From: Beroe forskalii
Taxonomy: Eukaryota > Ctenophora > Nuda > Beroida > Beroidae
Assembly (NCBI GenBank): GCA_011033025.1
Contig: WFMF01000282.1
Location: 164,665-228,664 of the forward strand
Direction: 5' to 3'
Length of the DNA: 64,000 bases
The position numbers and the translations under genes were made by a program. Positions 41,355 through 53,700 of this stretch are shown here, one piece after another; position 1 is the stretch's first letter, and every line of letters starts with the position of its first letter. Below the pieces are notes generated by a model that searched no databases, had not been told where the DNA came from, and worked only from the letters and a program-made list of their open reading frames with translations.

Positions 41355-42542
41355 TAGGGTTTCCATTATCTACTTGAAATCTTTTATCTAGATAAATAGA
41401 TAATTTTTTCGCCATTATCTAGATTATCTAGATAAACTAGATAATTTTTGACTCCGAAATTTATCCAAATTTGACACAATTTTCAACGTTAGAAATGCAC
41501 GACTTTTGCAGTGGAACATCATACTATAACCAGCTGTCGGTTATTGAAATGGATGATATTAATGGCCACCAAAAGTTCATGAGGATATTAGGATTTTGAA
41601 TAGAGTTCAGGACATTCATTGCTTCATTTTGATTGAGTTGAAATCAGTTATCACCCATAGATTCTCCCATCATAAAGTAACAACATTATCTACCAATTAG
41701 TTGCTATTAATACCTGCATTATTCATCGGAAAAGAGTCAATAAATGTGGAAATAAAGTAAATTTCATGATGATGGCCTCAGGTTGCTGGGATGCTGGTAA
41801 AATTGAGAATAACTGAATAAAAAAATAAGGAATCAAATTCCCTCGTATTAAATCATCATAACAAACCAAAGTTGACAGTTCCTTGACTCTTGAGCTGAAT
41901 GCATTAATATTGACCGTTTTGTAGGTTACTTTCAAATAAGCAATCACTTTGCCATAGCTGGAGGCTACTTTCAAACCTATTTACAGCCTACTTTTCGTCA
42001 AAGGGCGTCAATAATTTGACATAAATTGGAAGCAGAATAGCGAGTATTACGAGTAGGTAGGTATTTAACTTTCGTTAAAGTGGCAAATGACGATTTGTAA
42101 GATGTGATAAGATACTTTGAACAACGCCTTCTAATTTTGTAGCTATTCATATCAGTTTAACAAAGGTCAAATCATCAGTAAAACAGATAGTACTTGAAGC
42201 CAAACAGCCTGCCCATGAACCTGAGAGCCCTAAACATTGAACTATGTCCATATAGAATCATGAAATGAGTTGCCCAAGTCCTATGCATAGCCATAAATTG
42301 TCTTACTACCTAAGATCTCCAAAACGGGTATGAAAATGAACAGATCAGAAATTTTGAAAATTTGAAATCCTACAATTATTGAAGAAATTCAGGAAAAGTG
42401 GCGATTTTAGCTGAAATTTCATGGCAAAAGGGATATGAAATTTATCTAGATATCTAGTACAAATTATCTAGATAAATAGATAACGATTTTTTGCAAATTG
42501 TCTAGATAATCTTATCTAGATAATATCTAGATGGAAACCCTA
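41355..42542 (-). mobile_element. hAT-like non-autonomous element, copy 2
   Basis: 1188 bp, nearly identical to 33726-34914 but inverted, with its own exact 8-bp duplication CTGTACAT (41347-41354, 42543-42550), which fits nTnnnnAn. The small shared open frame lies at 41723-41974 on the minus strand. Confidence 0.88.
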
Positions 42543-42550
42543 CTGTACAT

Positions 42551-44789
42551 CTCCAAAATACCAAATAGTTGTGTAATATCAAGTTTTAAGGCTCAGAGCA
42601 ACAGAATTCTGTACTCAGCCTAACAATACATAAATTGCTACAATATGGTTTACTTCCACAAAACATAACTCGGTTTATACTACAAAGTATCCCTCGGTTT
42701 AGTATCGCAAGTGTAATATAGTAATTGCAAGGCTTCACTAATGACGTAAAATGGTCAATCTGCTTGACGAGCAAGTCATTGTCCTTGTGGTGCTTTTAGT
42801 AGTGCTAGCAGTAACTGCTAACTAACTATACTTGCAATGTCATAGAACTCACGGGGAAAGGAAGTTCATGTAGGAAGGAATTAGTGACGTCATTATCATA
42901 GCTGAAAGCGGTGGATTAGCGCCGTAAAGCAGCCTATCTTCGCTTGTGGTACTAAGTATGTGCCATGTAAAAGCCCTCCTGCCAAATGACCAAGATATAC
43001 GTTTGGTTGTCGGGGTTGATATATTGTGTGAGGCACCCTTGTAATCCCAGAACCCTATATTGTGTTATTCCTCACATCATTATCCACGTTATTGCAACTA
43101 CCCATATTCTCTTGAACTACTTAAGAATTAGTCCTTCAGTGGGAACTAAAGATTAAGTTTCATATATTGGACAAATTGCCCGCAGCTTCATTATAAAGTC
43201 GCGATTGTGATGAAATAGGACCATTTCCCGAGAATTGATCTAAATGAGTAAATGGCCTGAGCTCTATTAAGCTATTAGTATTACCGTCCACTGGACACGT
43301 TGCATGGTCTTAATATAGTAACGGTGGAGTTCAACAACTCGAACAGTAGTATAATGATTGGAGAAAGTTCATAATTGGTCCATCAACCTCTGCATTTATG
43401 TTTTGCAAGTGTGTCGATATTATAGTTTATCGCAAATGGTTGCCAAAAACAGGAAATCACCGTTAGCTGGGTTTGTGAAATTGTTCAGGTTCTGAAAGGC
43501 TCGATTACAGCAACCATTCATGCCCTGAAATTATATTGCGATTATACGATTTAAATGAAGGGGGGGGGGGGGAAACCGCCAAAAAATTATATGAAATTAT
43601 GAGGGGGAAGGTGTGAGGAAATCGTAAGCGAATGATTTCATCCAAAACTTTCATCCAAAACTTGTGGTGGGGAGGTGGTTCAGCGTCACCAAATTACCCC
43701 TTTTGAGCTATAAACGTATAAAGATGACAGCATCGCAACCGACGTCATTGTTTCGCATAACTTTAGGTAACACAATGTACCTCTTGTTACAATTTCACTC
43801 TCCTTTAAAATCCTAAATTGGTCACGTCATTCATTAAGAAAACTCCCATTTATCTGTCTAGCGGGAAAATGAAAATTTAGTAGGAGCACCGTATAATTGA
43901 TAATATTTTGTTCTTATAGAAGAGCCTCGAATATTCATCTGATATTCATCAAATTTATTACTGATTAAATGTTCTACTTGATCGTTGAAAATGCTCGAAA
44001 ACTTTATTCTTCATCTTAATTCAGGCGAACAACTATTTTTAAGTTTTCAGTTCGCTGATTCACCGCACTGGATTTTGATTAATTAGTTTTAAATTTTCTC
44101 GAACCTTCGAAGGAAAAGGTAGTTAGACGATTATCTGGTAGAACGACAAGTACTTAATGTTGGTCCCCCTATTCGAAGGTTAATTTAAACTGGACCAGAA
44201 TTGAGTCACCCTGGTTTTATCGCTTTTAAATATTGACTATATATTCGAGTTTTTTGTCGAACATAATCTGCCTTGTAAATTATAGAACCCTCTGACGTTT
44301 TCATCGGATTCGGTGTCCATAATACAATATAGACGCTTGCAGTCCACATACAGATAGGCGCTTGATTATATATTTTATGAATATGTTACTAATATTAAGT
44401 TTCATTTCACATAATATTTAAATCTTGGTCTTATTTCACGCGTTTCCTCACTATCTAAACTCGATTTCTTCCTGCGTGAAATCAATTCAATATTAAGTTT
44501 CATTCTATAGAGCATGATTTATTTGTCCCTCCATTTGTCAATGTCTTTTCATGCCATTTGGAACGTCGTTGCTGCTAATAGTGATGATTGATTTTTGGCC
44601 CTAAAATGTGAGGGCGAATGTCGATAATTTCGCGATTAATATCGACATTCGAAAGGTCCATCTGACAATGACCAATCCGCGTGGGAGTCGCGCACTGATT
44701 GGTCGATGTCATGATGACGATTCCGGGATCATATGGGTAACTGTAACTTTTTTGTTGTAGCTTATCTGTTGCAGTGAACCAACGATGAC
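42551..44789. other. Non-coding stretch
   Basis: No gene recognised. 42860-42950 is a diverged AATTAGTGACGTCATTATCA segment like the CRE-bearing palindromes. A G13 run lies at 43560-43572. Confidence 0.4.
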
Positions 44790-44929
44790 AGAGCGAACTG
44801 CAGTCTGCAGTTTGCGCGTTTTGGTGTGCGCGGCGTAAGTTTGCACGGCGTACAGACATGTTATTCATATTTCTACACGCCGCACACACAAACAACATGC
44901 ACAAATCACAATGCAGTTCAAACTGCCCT
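44790..44929. repeat. Imperfect palindromic MITE, copy 2
   Basis: Shares GTGTGCGCGGCGTAAGTTTG, CGGCGTACAGACATGTTATT and the ending CAGTTCAAACTGCC with the repeat at 41183. Confidence 0.7.
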
Positions 44930-45599
44930 GTAATGATGATAATGGTACCAATACCCTGGATTTAATATTGAATTGGGGCAGTAAATTCTCAATGACATCA
45001 CTCAATATGGCTCAAGAGACATATAATTTCTACTAATGGACCAAAATATCCGTTTTACAGGGATATTTTGAGGTATTTGTGAAAACACACAAAGATTAAT
45101 GACATGACATGATACAACTCATGAACAGTAGTCTTTGTCCCCTATCACCCTATTCTCATTTCCTCTGTTTAATGAAAAGCCATTGTAGATATCGAAGCTA
45201 AGGTTTGCCGATGAAAAGATGCGTGCAGGAGCGTGAATATGCCGTCATATTTTTGATCCCGGAATATCATTATTCTTAAATCGACAGCTCAGTATTTGGA
45301 CAAAAATTTTACTTTGACCAACATTTTCGAAGCTGTAAGATGAGCGTTAATTTTCTTACGATTAATCCCATTCATCACTTGATCATATTTGTTTGCTTGA
45401 AAGTGAGTATGACTTATATCATTTCTTGATGACTATGTGACAAAAACGCTAGTTGGTTTTCAATTCCTCAGCGGTGAGTCACTGAGAATTGATCAAAAGG
45501 GAAAAACTTGGAATGATTCCCATCTCAACTTTTTAGCTTTTTAGGATTCGCTCGAGTACCTTTCGGCTCTCTACCGACACCGCATCGGAGGCATCGCAA
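44930..45599. other. Non-coding stretch
   Basis: AT-rich; nothing recognised. Confidence 0.35.
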
Positions 45600-45702
45600 T
45601 GAAAGCTTAAACGAGAAATAGGCGGTTTAGATGACGTCATTATGATAGCATAACGTAGCAAATTGATGACTTTGAACCGCCTATTTTTCGCGCGCAGGCT
45701 GT
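45600..45702. repeat. Palindromic MITE with CRE motif, copy 2
   Basis: Arms CGAGAAATAGGCGGTTTAGA and inverse of TTGAACCGCCTATTTTTCGC enclose TGACGTCATTATGATAGCAT. Confidence 0.78.
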
Positions 45703-48598
45703 AGACATTACAACTAGTAATTATGACGTCTTATCATGCCTGTCACTTAGTCACGTGTCTTATATTATCCAGGTACTTGTAAGGTGTGTCACTTGTTTAA
45801 ACCCTTGATCCCCCTTCTTTGCCTTCAATTTTCTTTCTGTTCAGTAATCCGGGCATTCATGGAACTTCTTCAAAAAGGTTCCGAATTGGCGTAACAAGGG
45901 ACACAGCAGGCTTAATTCTTTAATTTGCCAGTCGGATTAAAAGTTTGATATTTTGTTTAAAAAGCATCTTTTCATCATGATTCCATCCGATAAGGCTGCA
46001 TTCGAATGAATGGCTTCAGTTAAATACCTTAGTATGTCGGATCGCAGCCTGACATGCAACACGTGTGTTTTTTATTTGTATTCAATCTGCCCCCAGTGGC
46101 AGTTTGGCCATCAACTTGGCCCACATTTCAGATGCAATTAATAAGACAATCTGGACAGTATAACTTCGCGTCACACTCAATTAATTTGTACATGTGTCAA
46201 ATAGGGGGGTTGTGTGTTAGTGTGTGGTGGTGTGACCAGATGTCCGTTTATAACCTCTTGATATAATCTAATAGTCAGTGGTAACTGTATTGCTATTTCA
46301 GTGGACATACCTTGATATTTCATATCCGTTGCTCTAATCGTGCCTTGTTACTTTACCCCAGAGCTGGAAAGGCAGAAGCTCAAACGAATTTTGTAACCCT
46401 TACATGCAAGAGATGTTTAGAACAGATTCTGGTTCAAACATCTCTGTTCAACAGAAGTTTTCGAAATCATGTGATTTAAATTTGATATTTTCTGTTGCAG
46501 TGACTGTATCGCTATTTCAGTGGTTTAATATTGTTGTTTTATATCATGTCCTGCACCTGTTGTTGTTTCATATATTATATCTTAATTCAATAGTTCGATT
46601 CAATAGCAAACATTTTATGATATTTTCTTCATTTATCTTGGTCCAGTTTCGTGGACTGGACAGTGAAACTGGTGTTTCTATTTTGTTTCTTAGTAGCTAT
46701 TTCTATAACTTTCAGTACTACTTCGATCCATCTATTTTTCCACCAGCTGTTGAACCAGATTGTGGCTGCGTGTAAGTGGCCATTTGTCAAAAATGAAATA
46801 CGTCCATTTTCCTCTGTCTCGTTATAAAAGTGAATCAGGTACTCGGAATTGCTCGTAGTATAATTGGAATTGCTCATTTATAAAAGGTGGCCGATTGGCC
46901 AATATTTATTTCACTTTATTTCGTGTTTTTATGCGTCAAATTTTGATGCTTGGTATTATAAAAGTTGTGGGTCTTTCTAATTTTATAATGCAGAAAATCT
47001 ATACTTGAAGTTGATAAATAGCAACCCAAATACCGCATTAATTATATACCTTATTAGCTTATTAGCCTTTTTTATAAACCGGCCCTATGGACACAAAACG
47101 AATCCTCTTTTAACCGTTTTAACAGGCCCCTCGGACAAAAATGTTTCTATTGGAGGCAAAATCAAGGATTTTATGCCCTGAAATGGCCAATAAATCCCAA
47201 ACTCATTTATACTTAATAAATTGCATCAAAAGACCCAAATCACGGTCTGATATGATGATTTAGGCCATTATCGTGCTATGCTATATAATATGATAATGAC
47301 ATTCATGATAATGACGTTCAAAAGAATTTAACAGTGTATAAGGCAAGTCATATAAGTTTCATTTGACCTGAATTAAAATTTGACTGACCCAAATTTAATT
47401 GGCCTTATTTTTAATCGGACAAAAATCTCTAAGTAGTTTTTGTCCCTAAGATGTTGAAGATTCAATTACAAATTACGATCGAATGTCAACCGCATTTGTG
47501 CCCAACAAATCATACGTATTATAGTGTGACTTGACTGTTTTGTGTTTAATCATGCTCTTTGACTTCAAATAAGTTGTCAAAATCATGCCACTAGGTTTGA
47601 TAGATAGCTTTATATAGGTACATTTGAACATGTCAGCCGTGCTTGTGCCGATATGCCTCACCAGTCATGCACATTGTCATTTGAGTGTTTTATCGTGCTA
47701 TTTCCCTAAAAGTTGAAATCTTAGTTGTCAATGCCTAAACACTATTTGTCGGGCCGATCGAAGATCTTCATTACATGACATGTAATGTTAAATCGCAGAA
47801 TTTAGAGGTTGTTTCATGCCACCTTCTCAGTGGTGAATTTAAGGGGCGAGTTCACCCACTGATATTTTGAAAACCACGATTTTGGGATAGGAGTTGGCCG
47901 ATCCCAAATTTAAACATATTTCCTGAGGTTTGAATTTCGATTTTGAGACTCCATTTTTGCTCAAAGAACTCACATTGGCAATATTCCACCTATAGACTCA
48001 AAACCACCTTCAACATGCAGTTGGCTCGTAGGCCAAAATGGTGTTTATCAAGATATCAGGGGTGAACACCTCCTCCCGAATTAAACCCCTTAATAAACGA
48101 AATTAGAATCCTCCTATTATAATTTAGTATCCCTCGGCAAGTGGCAGCCTCAGAGGAAAGACATTTTAATTGCGAATTTTACGATTGGTTACTATACCAG
48201 GAGTTTTATTATATTGATATTTCTTATTATCAAATCGCAGGTGGATTTAATCGATATATTTTATGGCTTTGCTGCTGATAATTAACAGTTTCGACGATTA
48301 CATAGATGATGAAATTGAAAATTCTCCAATTCTGAGAATTGAACGTTTTTCTCAAGTTCGAATATAACCAATGAAAATTATTCATTTTTGTGTGAATAAA
48401 AAATTATTTTTATTTATTGGACTCGATTGAAAATATGATCGAAGGTACTGTTTGCAGACCTTCTATGCTGCATCAATATCACCAAATATCATAAACTCAT
48501 CAAGTTAATAAATTAATTAATTTCTTAATTCCTTTTGTTGGTGTTCTCTCGAGTGTGAAACAATACTCAAGTTTAGAAGTTGGCGCTGTTTATATAAA
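45703..48598. other. Non-coding stretch
   Basis: AT-rich, 2.9 kb. The longest open frame (46404-46775) is hydrophobic by base composition and has no domain I know. CTATTTCAGTGG occurs at 46293 and 46512 as part of a short repeat. No exon called. Confidence 0.4.
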
Positions 48599-48678
48599 AC
48601 CCGCGCGTGAAACAAAGGCGGTTCAGAGTCATCAATTTACTACATTTTGCTTTAATAATGACGCAACCAAACCGCATA
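48599..48678. repeat. Palindromic MITE with CRE motif, copy 3 (diverged)
   Basis: CCGCGCGTGAAACAAAGGCG, then GAGTCATCAATTTACTAC, then AATAATGACGCAACCAAACCGC match the inverse of copy 2 along its whole length. It ends just before the TTAA at 48686. Confidence 0.68.
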
Positions 48679-48706
48679 TTGCTAGTTAACCCATTATTGC
48701 CTAGTG

Positions 48707-49190
48707 GTTGCATATGCAACCACCAAGTTCAATCGCCCATAAAATTTGCAAATTTTGAGATAGGAAAATGGTTCATATTGCGTTTTGTAGGAAATTGTTT
48801 AAATTTTCATTTGAGACAGAAATTTCCAGGCTACAGTTTGATATGAAGCTGGTATAACCTGCCAAAGTTGGGTTAAAAATTTGAAAAATGACCTACTTTA
48901 GGGCTCTTCACCTCAAAACATGAAATTTGCCCCAAATGATTTGGAAATTTTTGTTCCTGATTCAGAATTGGCAGCTTCACAGCATGAAAGTAAATTCAAG
49001 TTAAAATGGAGATTAGTGAACATGAGAATGTTTGAAACTATGCTGGTTGCATATGCAACTGCTAGGTGGGGCCTAGTGGTTGACATAGAAACCGGTTGCA
49101 TATGCAACCACCAGGCTACAAGATTTGGCCTAGTGGTTGCATATGCAACCACTGAATTGTGAAACTTTCATAAATGGTTGCATATGCGAC
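48707..49190. repeat. GGTTGCATATGCAACC palindromes, left cluster
   Basis: Five copies of the 16-bp palindrome or near copies, near 48706, 49043, 49092, 49136 and 49174, usually preceded by CCTAGT and followed by ACTAGGC or ACCAGGC. Confidence 0.85.
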
Positions 49191-49289
49191 CACTAGGCCC
49201 ACATTATTTGTTATTTAAGCTATGCAGTCACCATTTTGATATCAACTAAAAATTTGAGTAGAGTTTTAGTGGTGCATCAAGTTTGAAAA

Positions 49290-49376
49290 CAGTTCAGTTT
49301 TATCATCAGTTCAGTTTTATCATACAGTTCAGTTTTATCATCAGTTCAGTTTTATCATCAGTTCAGTTTTATCATA
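49290..49376 (+). repeat. Tandem CAGTTCAGTTTTATCAT block
   Basis: Five copies of a 15-18-bp unit upstream of ORF1, in the position of a LINE 5' UTR. Confidence 0.88.
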
Positions 49377-49472
49377 TTTTCGTTTGCGTTGAAAGTGCAG
49401 CTCGCTTATCAGCATCTTTTGTGATAAATTTACTCATTACTGTATGTGCTATATTATACATGAGCTGCATAC

Positions 49473-50477
49473 ATGAGTAATACAATTACAAGCAAACCGG
49501 AATTCAACCTTAGAGACCTATACAGAGTAGAAGATGACATGGACTCTGTTGTGAAATCAGTTATGAAACTTGGAGGTTGTGATTCTATGTCTGATTTGGA
49601 CAGAAGTTTACTGAAGCATGCAAATAAGGGCGCAATTGTTCACGTTGTCAGTGAGCTTATCAGGGTGGTTGACAGGAGTAGCAAGTTACTGAAATCAGCC
49701 GCATGCACAATAAACGCTCTTCAATGTGATCAGATTGCCAGTCAGAAGAGGATGATACAGACACAAGAAGAAAGAAGAGAGGAGAATGTTTATAATGTGA
49801 TAGCAGGTAGAACAAACTTGAAAAGCTACAGCGATGTCGTGAAGAAAGGGCTGCCAACAAACAGCAGCAGCACACAGCAGAAACAGAAGGATTCAGTCTA
49901 TTCAGCAGCAAAAGAAGAAGAAAGGGACAGATGTGTGGTTGTTTTTGGACTGCCAGAAGAAGATGGAGATGAATATGTTATCAATAACGTTGGTACTCTG
50001 CTCAATGAAGCTGTTTCACCACGGAGTATCGATATGAAGATTTATTCGTGCCACAGGATAGGAAAGAGGAGATCAGACGTCGCCAGGCCAGTGCGAGTCT
50101 GTTTCAGTGACCGGGTATCTGCCAACACAATCCTGCGCAGTAAAGGTAATCTCAAGACATCGGAGAGGTTTAAAAAAGTTTTCATCAGTCCAGACAGAAC
50201 ACCAGCTGAGCGCGAGGAGAGGAGGAAGCTGGTTTTGGCATTGAAGAACAAGATCAACACAGAGCCTCACATGTTTCATTATTTGAAAGATGGACAAGTT
50301 TGCAGCAGGGAACATTTACCACGTCACAAAGCTCATGGACAGCTTGAGGACTCTCAAAGTGACGAAAGCCTGGAGTACGTGCCTACATCACAGGACCTGT
50401 CCCTGTTAGTTGAGCTTCAGCAAACCTTTGATAACTTTGAACGATCTATAGATCTGCGTTTGAAGAAGTGCAGCTAG
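49473..50477 (+). CDS. LINE ORF1 protein, intact
   Basis: 334 codons from the ATG at 49473, uninterrupted. The N-terminal third is helical and charged (VVSELIRVVDRSSKLLKSA, ASQKRMIQTQEERREEN), followed by YSDVVKKG. Then comes an RNA-binding-like domain: RCVVVFGLPEEDGDEYV, a central SCHRIGKRR and ARPVRVCFSDR, ending in KVFISPDRTPAEREERRKLV. This is the ORF1 type of CR1/L2-group LINEs: nucleic-acid chaperone and RNA-binding parts used to package LINE RNA. The open state suggests a fairly recent insertion. No ORF2 follows; only about 90 bp of 3' UTR and tandem repeats separate it from the poly(A). Confidence 0.85.
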   Translation: MSNTITSKPEFNLRDLYRVEDDMDSVVKSVMKLGGCDSMSDLDRSLLKHANKGAIVHVVSELIRVVDRSSKLLKSAACTINALQCDQIASQKRMIQTQEERREENVYNVIAGRTNLKSYSDVVKKGLPTNSSSTQQKQKDSVYSAAKEEERDRCVVVFGLPEEDGDEYVINNVGTLLNEAVSPRSIDMKIYSCHRIGKRRSDVARPVRVCFSDRVSANTILRSKGNLKTSERFKKVFISPDRTPAEREERRKLVLALKNKINTEPHMFHYLKDGQVCSREHLPRHKAHGQLEDSQSDESLEYVPTSQDLSLLVELQQTFDNFERSIDLRLKKCS

Positions 50478-50569
50478 AGGTCAGAGGAAACTGTGACTTT
50501 GTTAGGGTATATTATGATAAGACTGTAACTTCCTGATCCCCACGGCCCAGTGCCCACACGGAGGATCGC

Positions 50570-50708
50570 GATCGCATTGACATTGTTAATTGATATTTTA
50601 CTGATCGCATTGACATTGTTAATTGATATTTTACTGATCGCATTGACATTGTTAATTGATATTTTACTGATCGCATTGACATTGTTAATTGATATTTTAC
50701 TGATCACA

Positions 50709-50713
<5 letters not shown>
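50570..50713 (+). repeat. 33-bp tandem repeat at the LINE 3' end
   Basis: Four full copies of GATCGCATTGACATTGTTAA plus TTGATATTTTACT at 50570, 50603, 50636 and 50669, a truncated fifth, then the A42 tail. Confidence 0.93.
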
Positions 50714-50757
<44 letters not shown>

Positions 50758-50795
50758 CCACTCAAGTTCATCTCAGCTAAACAGTTCCCCTTCAG

Positions 50796-53700
50796 ATAAC
50801 AAGCCACATTACCGGGAGTCGTACGTGTTTTCTACGGTTCTGGCTAACCTGGCTGCTAGTGCGGTGAAGCATCGAGTGTGTGACACCATCATCATCTACC
50901 ATCAGGGGATACCCAGGGAGCCTAACAAGCTTACCATCAAGCCGCCCAAAGTCACAAGTAAACTGCTGGCAACTTCTTCTGTCAAGAACAGGAAGAGAGA
51001 GAAGGAGGAGAGCACTGAAATTGAAGAGGAAGTTAGGGAGAAACCGCAGAAAACTGAGCGCAAACCCGAATCAAGGCCGAAACCTAAACCTAAACTGAAC
51101 AGATCTCGAGAAAACGCTGAAGAAGCGAAACCAGCCACTCTCAAGTCCCCCCTCACTCCCCCTCGCTCCCCCTCCACTCTCCCCATCTACGCTGGGGACT
51201 TCTCCCTCTCAGTTTCCGAGCGGATCAAGTGCAGGTCTCGCTCGTGCGCCCCCAAGTTCTACGGAGAACTGAAGGACGACGCGGCGGAGGAAGTAGCCCC
51301 GGAGCCCGCCTCAGTACGTACCCCCTCCGCCAGAACACCCCCTGCCCCCCAAACCAGGGACTCCAGGCGGCGATCTAACGAGAAGAGCCGGAACCAGTCC
51401 AACGAGAGGCTCCAGAGGAGACTCAGGAGGAACAGCATCGAGTCAGACGGCGAGAAAATCAGGAATATCCTGGAGAACTCGGAAAAGGAGGCCTCAAAAG
51501 CGGAATCATCAGTTTCATCAGTCGAGGAAACTCCTGTGAAAGAGACCCCCGTGGTTCCCAAGCCAAGTGCTTCCCCAAGAGAGACACCTAAATCGCTAAA
51601 ATCTCCCAAGGTCACGAAGCCTGAACCTAAAACTGTATCCCCGACAAGTGACCCTCTGGTTATGCCTACTGAATTCACTAAACCATCTCCAAAACGTTCT
51701 CCCAAGCGCATCCGATCTCCAAAAGACTCTCCAAAAGATTCTCCCGTGAGGCAATCTCCAGCAGCTCCTAAACTAACTCCTAAACCCGAACCACCGAAAC
51801 TCACGCCTAAACAGGTGGTGCCTAAACCATCCCCGGTAAAGGTTGAAAAACCTAAACCCAGGTTGAGCGATTTTGGGCTCTTTGAAGCAGCATTGACTCC
51901 AAAAATAAAGTCTCCCGTTCGATTGAAGAAACAACTGAGTTCTGAAAACAAGGCAGAGAAGCCACCTGAAAAGATCCTCGAGAAGATTCCACCCAAATTA
52001 GTCGAAAAGCCACCCGAAAAGCCCATTTCTGAATCTATACTGTTTGAAAAGCCACCTGCGGAAAAGCCACCACCCGAGAAGCCTATGATGGAAAAGCCTG
52101 TGGAGCGACCTGTTGAGAAGATTGTGGTTGAGAAGCCTCCTGAAATCCCAACCACTGTTACGACCTTGGAGCAGTCTGTGTCTAAATTTAAACCCGTCAA
52201 GCAAACCTCACCAGTCACTGAAACTCCAGCTCCACCCCCGGCTGAAACACCTGACCCAAACCTGCCCAAGTTCAAACCTCTGCCTTTCTCCGGGAACAAC
52301 AAGAAAAGCAGGTCCTTCAAGTTCAGGACCACTCACGGCGGAAAGCACGATATGAACTTGGTGGATTCTATCTTCTCGAACGACTCAAACTCTAACAACG
52401 GTGCAGAGCTGTCCCCACTGACCACGAAGCCTCAAGTGACCACTCCTCCTATTAACAACGCTAAGATCCCTGTTAACAAGTTGACTGACAAGCCACCTAG
52501 ACCTGAGCTGGTGATGGGTATTCCTAACCTGCAAGGTCCAAGCAAGCCGCCTATGCTGACTCCTGCTCACAGCGCCATCTTCCAACACGGCTCTCTTCAG
52601 CACATCATCCGGTCGGGACCCCCGCCACTCAGCTCTCCTAAGATAGCCGTAACGGCGCCCCATCAGCCACCAAACAACATCTCCCCAAATACCCACAACA
52701 ATGTCGCGGCAAAGAGACCGAGTTTGGAGAACCAGCAGTCGAGTGGAGAGCAGAGAAAGAAGAAACGTTTCGCATTCCCCACGGAGGACACCACCTCCCC
52801 CGCCAAGGTGGTTTCCCCCACTTCTCCTACCTCTCCTATCACTCTCAAAGGACCTGGAAGTTCCAGAGTTTCGCCCATTTCGCCCCAAACCAACGTGGAC
52901 AATGTTGTTAACACCCCCATCATGCGTAACGGACTGCCGCTCCACAAGCCGTCACCCAAGAACTCGCCCCACGACCGCCGACTGGAGTTCCTGGCTGACT
53001 ACTCTGGGCGGAGGTCTCCTTTGGTAAAAGTCCAACACAACACAACCTCGCCTATAACTCCCAAAGCATCGCCCTCAACTGTGGGACAGTTCTACCAGCC
53101 CAACGTGTCTGTTTCTCTGACGTCATGTTCTAAGAATGACGTCAACATGTCGGACAGTGTTCTGGAGCACAGTAAGTTGGCCGGACAGCAGCTGGGAACT
53201 CGGACTCCTGTAGTTACTATCAACCATCAGACTGTTTCCATTGATCAGGAGCAGCGCGGCAAGGAGGCACCCAAGCCGCGCCTCACTTTCGAGAATGACG
53301 CGTTTTCTAAGAAGCAGCAGCAGGAGATATTTGCCAGGCAGCGGTATTCCAGAGCCTTCTCCCCCTTCTCAGCCATGCCGAATCCAGGGATTCCAACCAC
53401 AGTCGCTGGTAAACTAAATAAGCAGCTCGAGCAGCAGCTCAAACAACAGGACTTGGGGAGCTTGGTGGATTTGTACGGGAGGGGAGAAAGCAATGAATCC
53501 CAGACTCAATCCCACTCTCAGCCGGCCTTCCCCACTGCCGCGCAACTTCGCCCGCCTCCGGCAGCCATTCCAAATAAACAAGTGCCGCGACAGCAAAGTC
53601 CTAGACAGCGACCTATTCCCACGGAGTTGCTAGTTCAGCAAGAGCGGCTACTGGCCCAGCAGCGCCAACAAGCTGCAACATCGGGCGCTAGAGAGCACCA

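Larger units (their letters stand above)
49195..50755 (+). mobile_element. LINE copy with ORF1 and poly(A) but no ORF2
   Basis: It begins after GACCACT (49188-49194) and ends in A42 (50714-50755) followed by GACCACT again (50756-50762), a 7-bp target duplication. Inside are a tandem CAGTTCAGTTTTATCAT block, ORF1, a short 3' UTR and a 33-bp tandem repeat. There is no reverse transcriptase, so this is an internally deleted, non-autonomous copy or a family that depends on another LINE. Confidence 0.78.

Noticed and set aside
46404..46775. 123-codon open frame with many hydrophobic residues, like a membrane protein
   Set aside because: The hydrophobicity follows from T-rich base composition; no domain, no splice or codon-use support.
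51259..52332. 357-codon open frame on the minus strand
   Set aside because: It is the antisense shadow of the Ser/Pro-rich exon; its Gly/Phe repeats mirror the Pro/Lys codons on the other strand.
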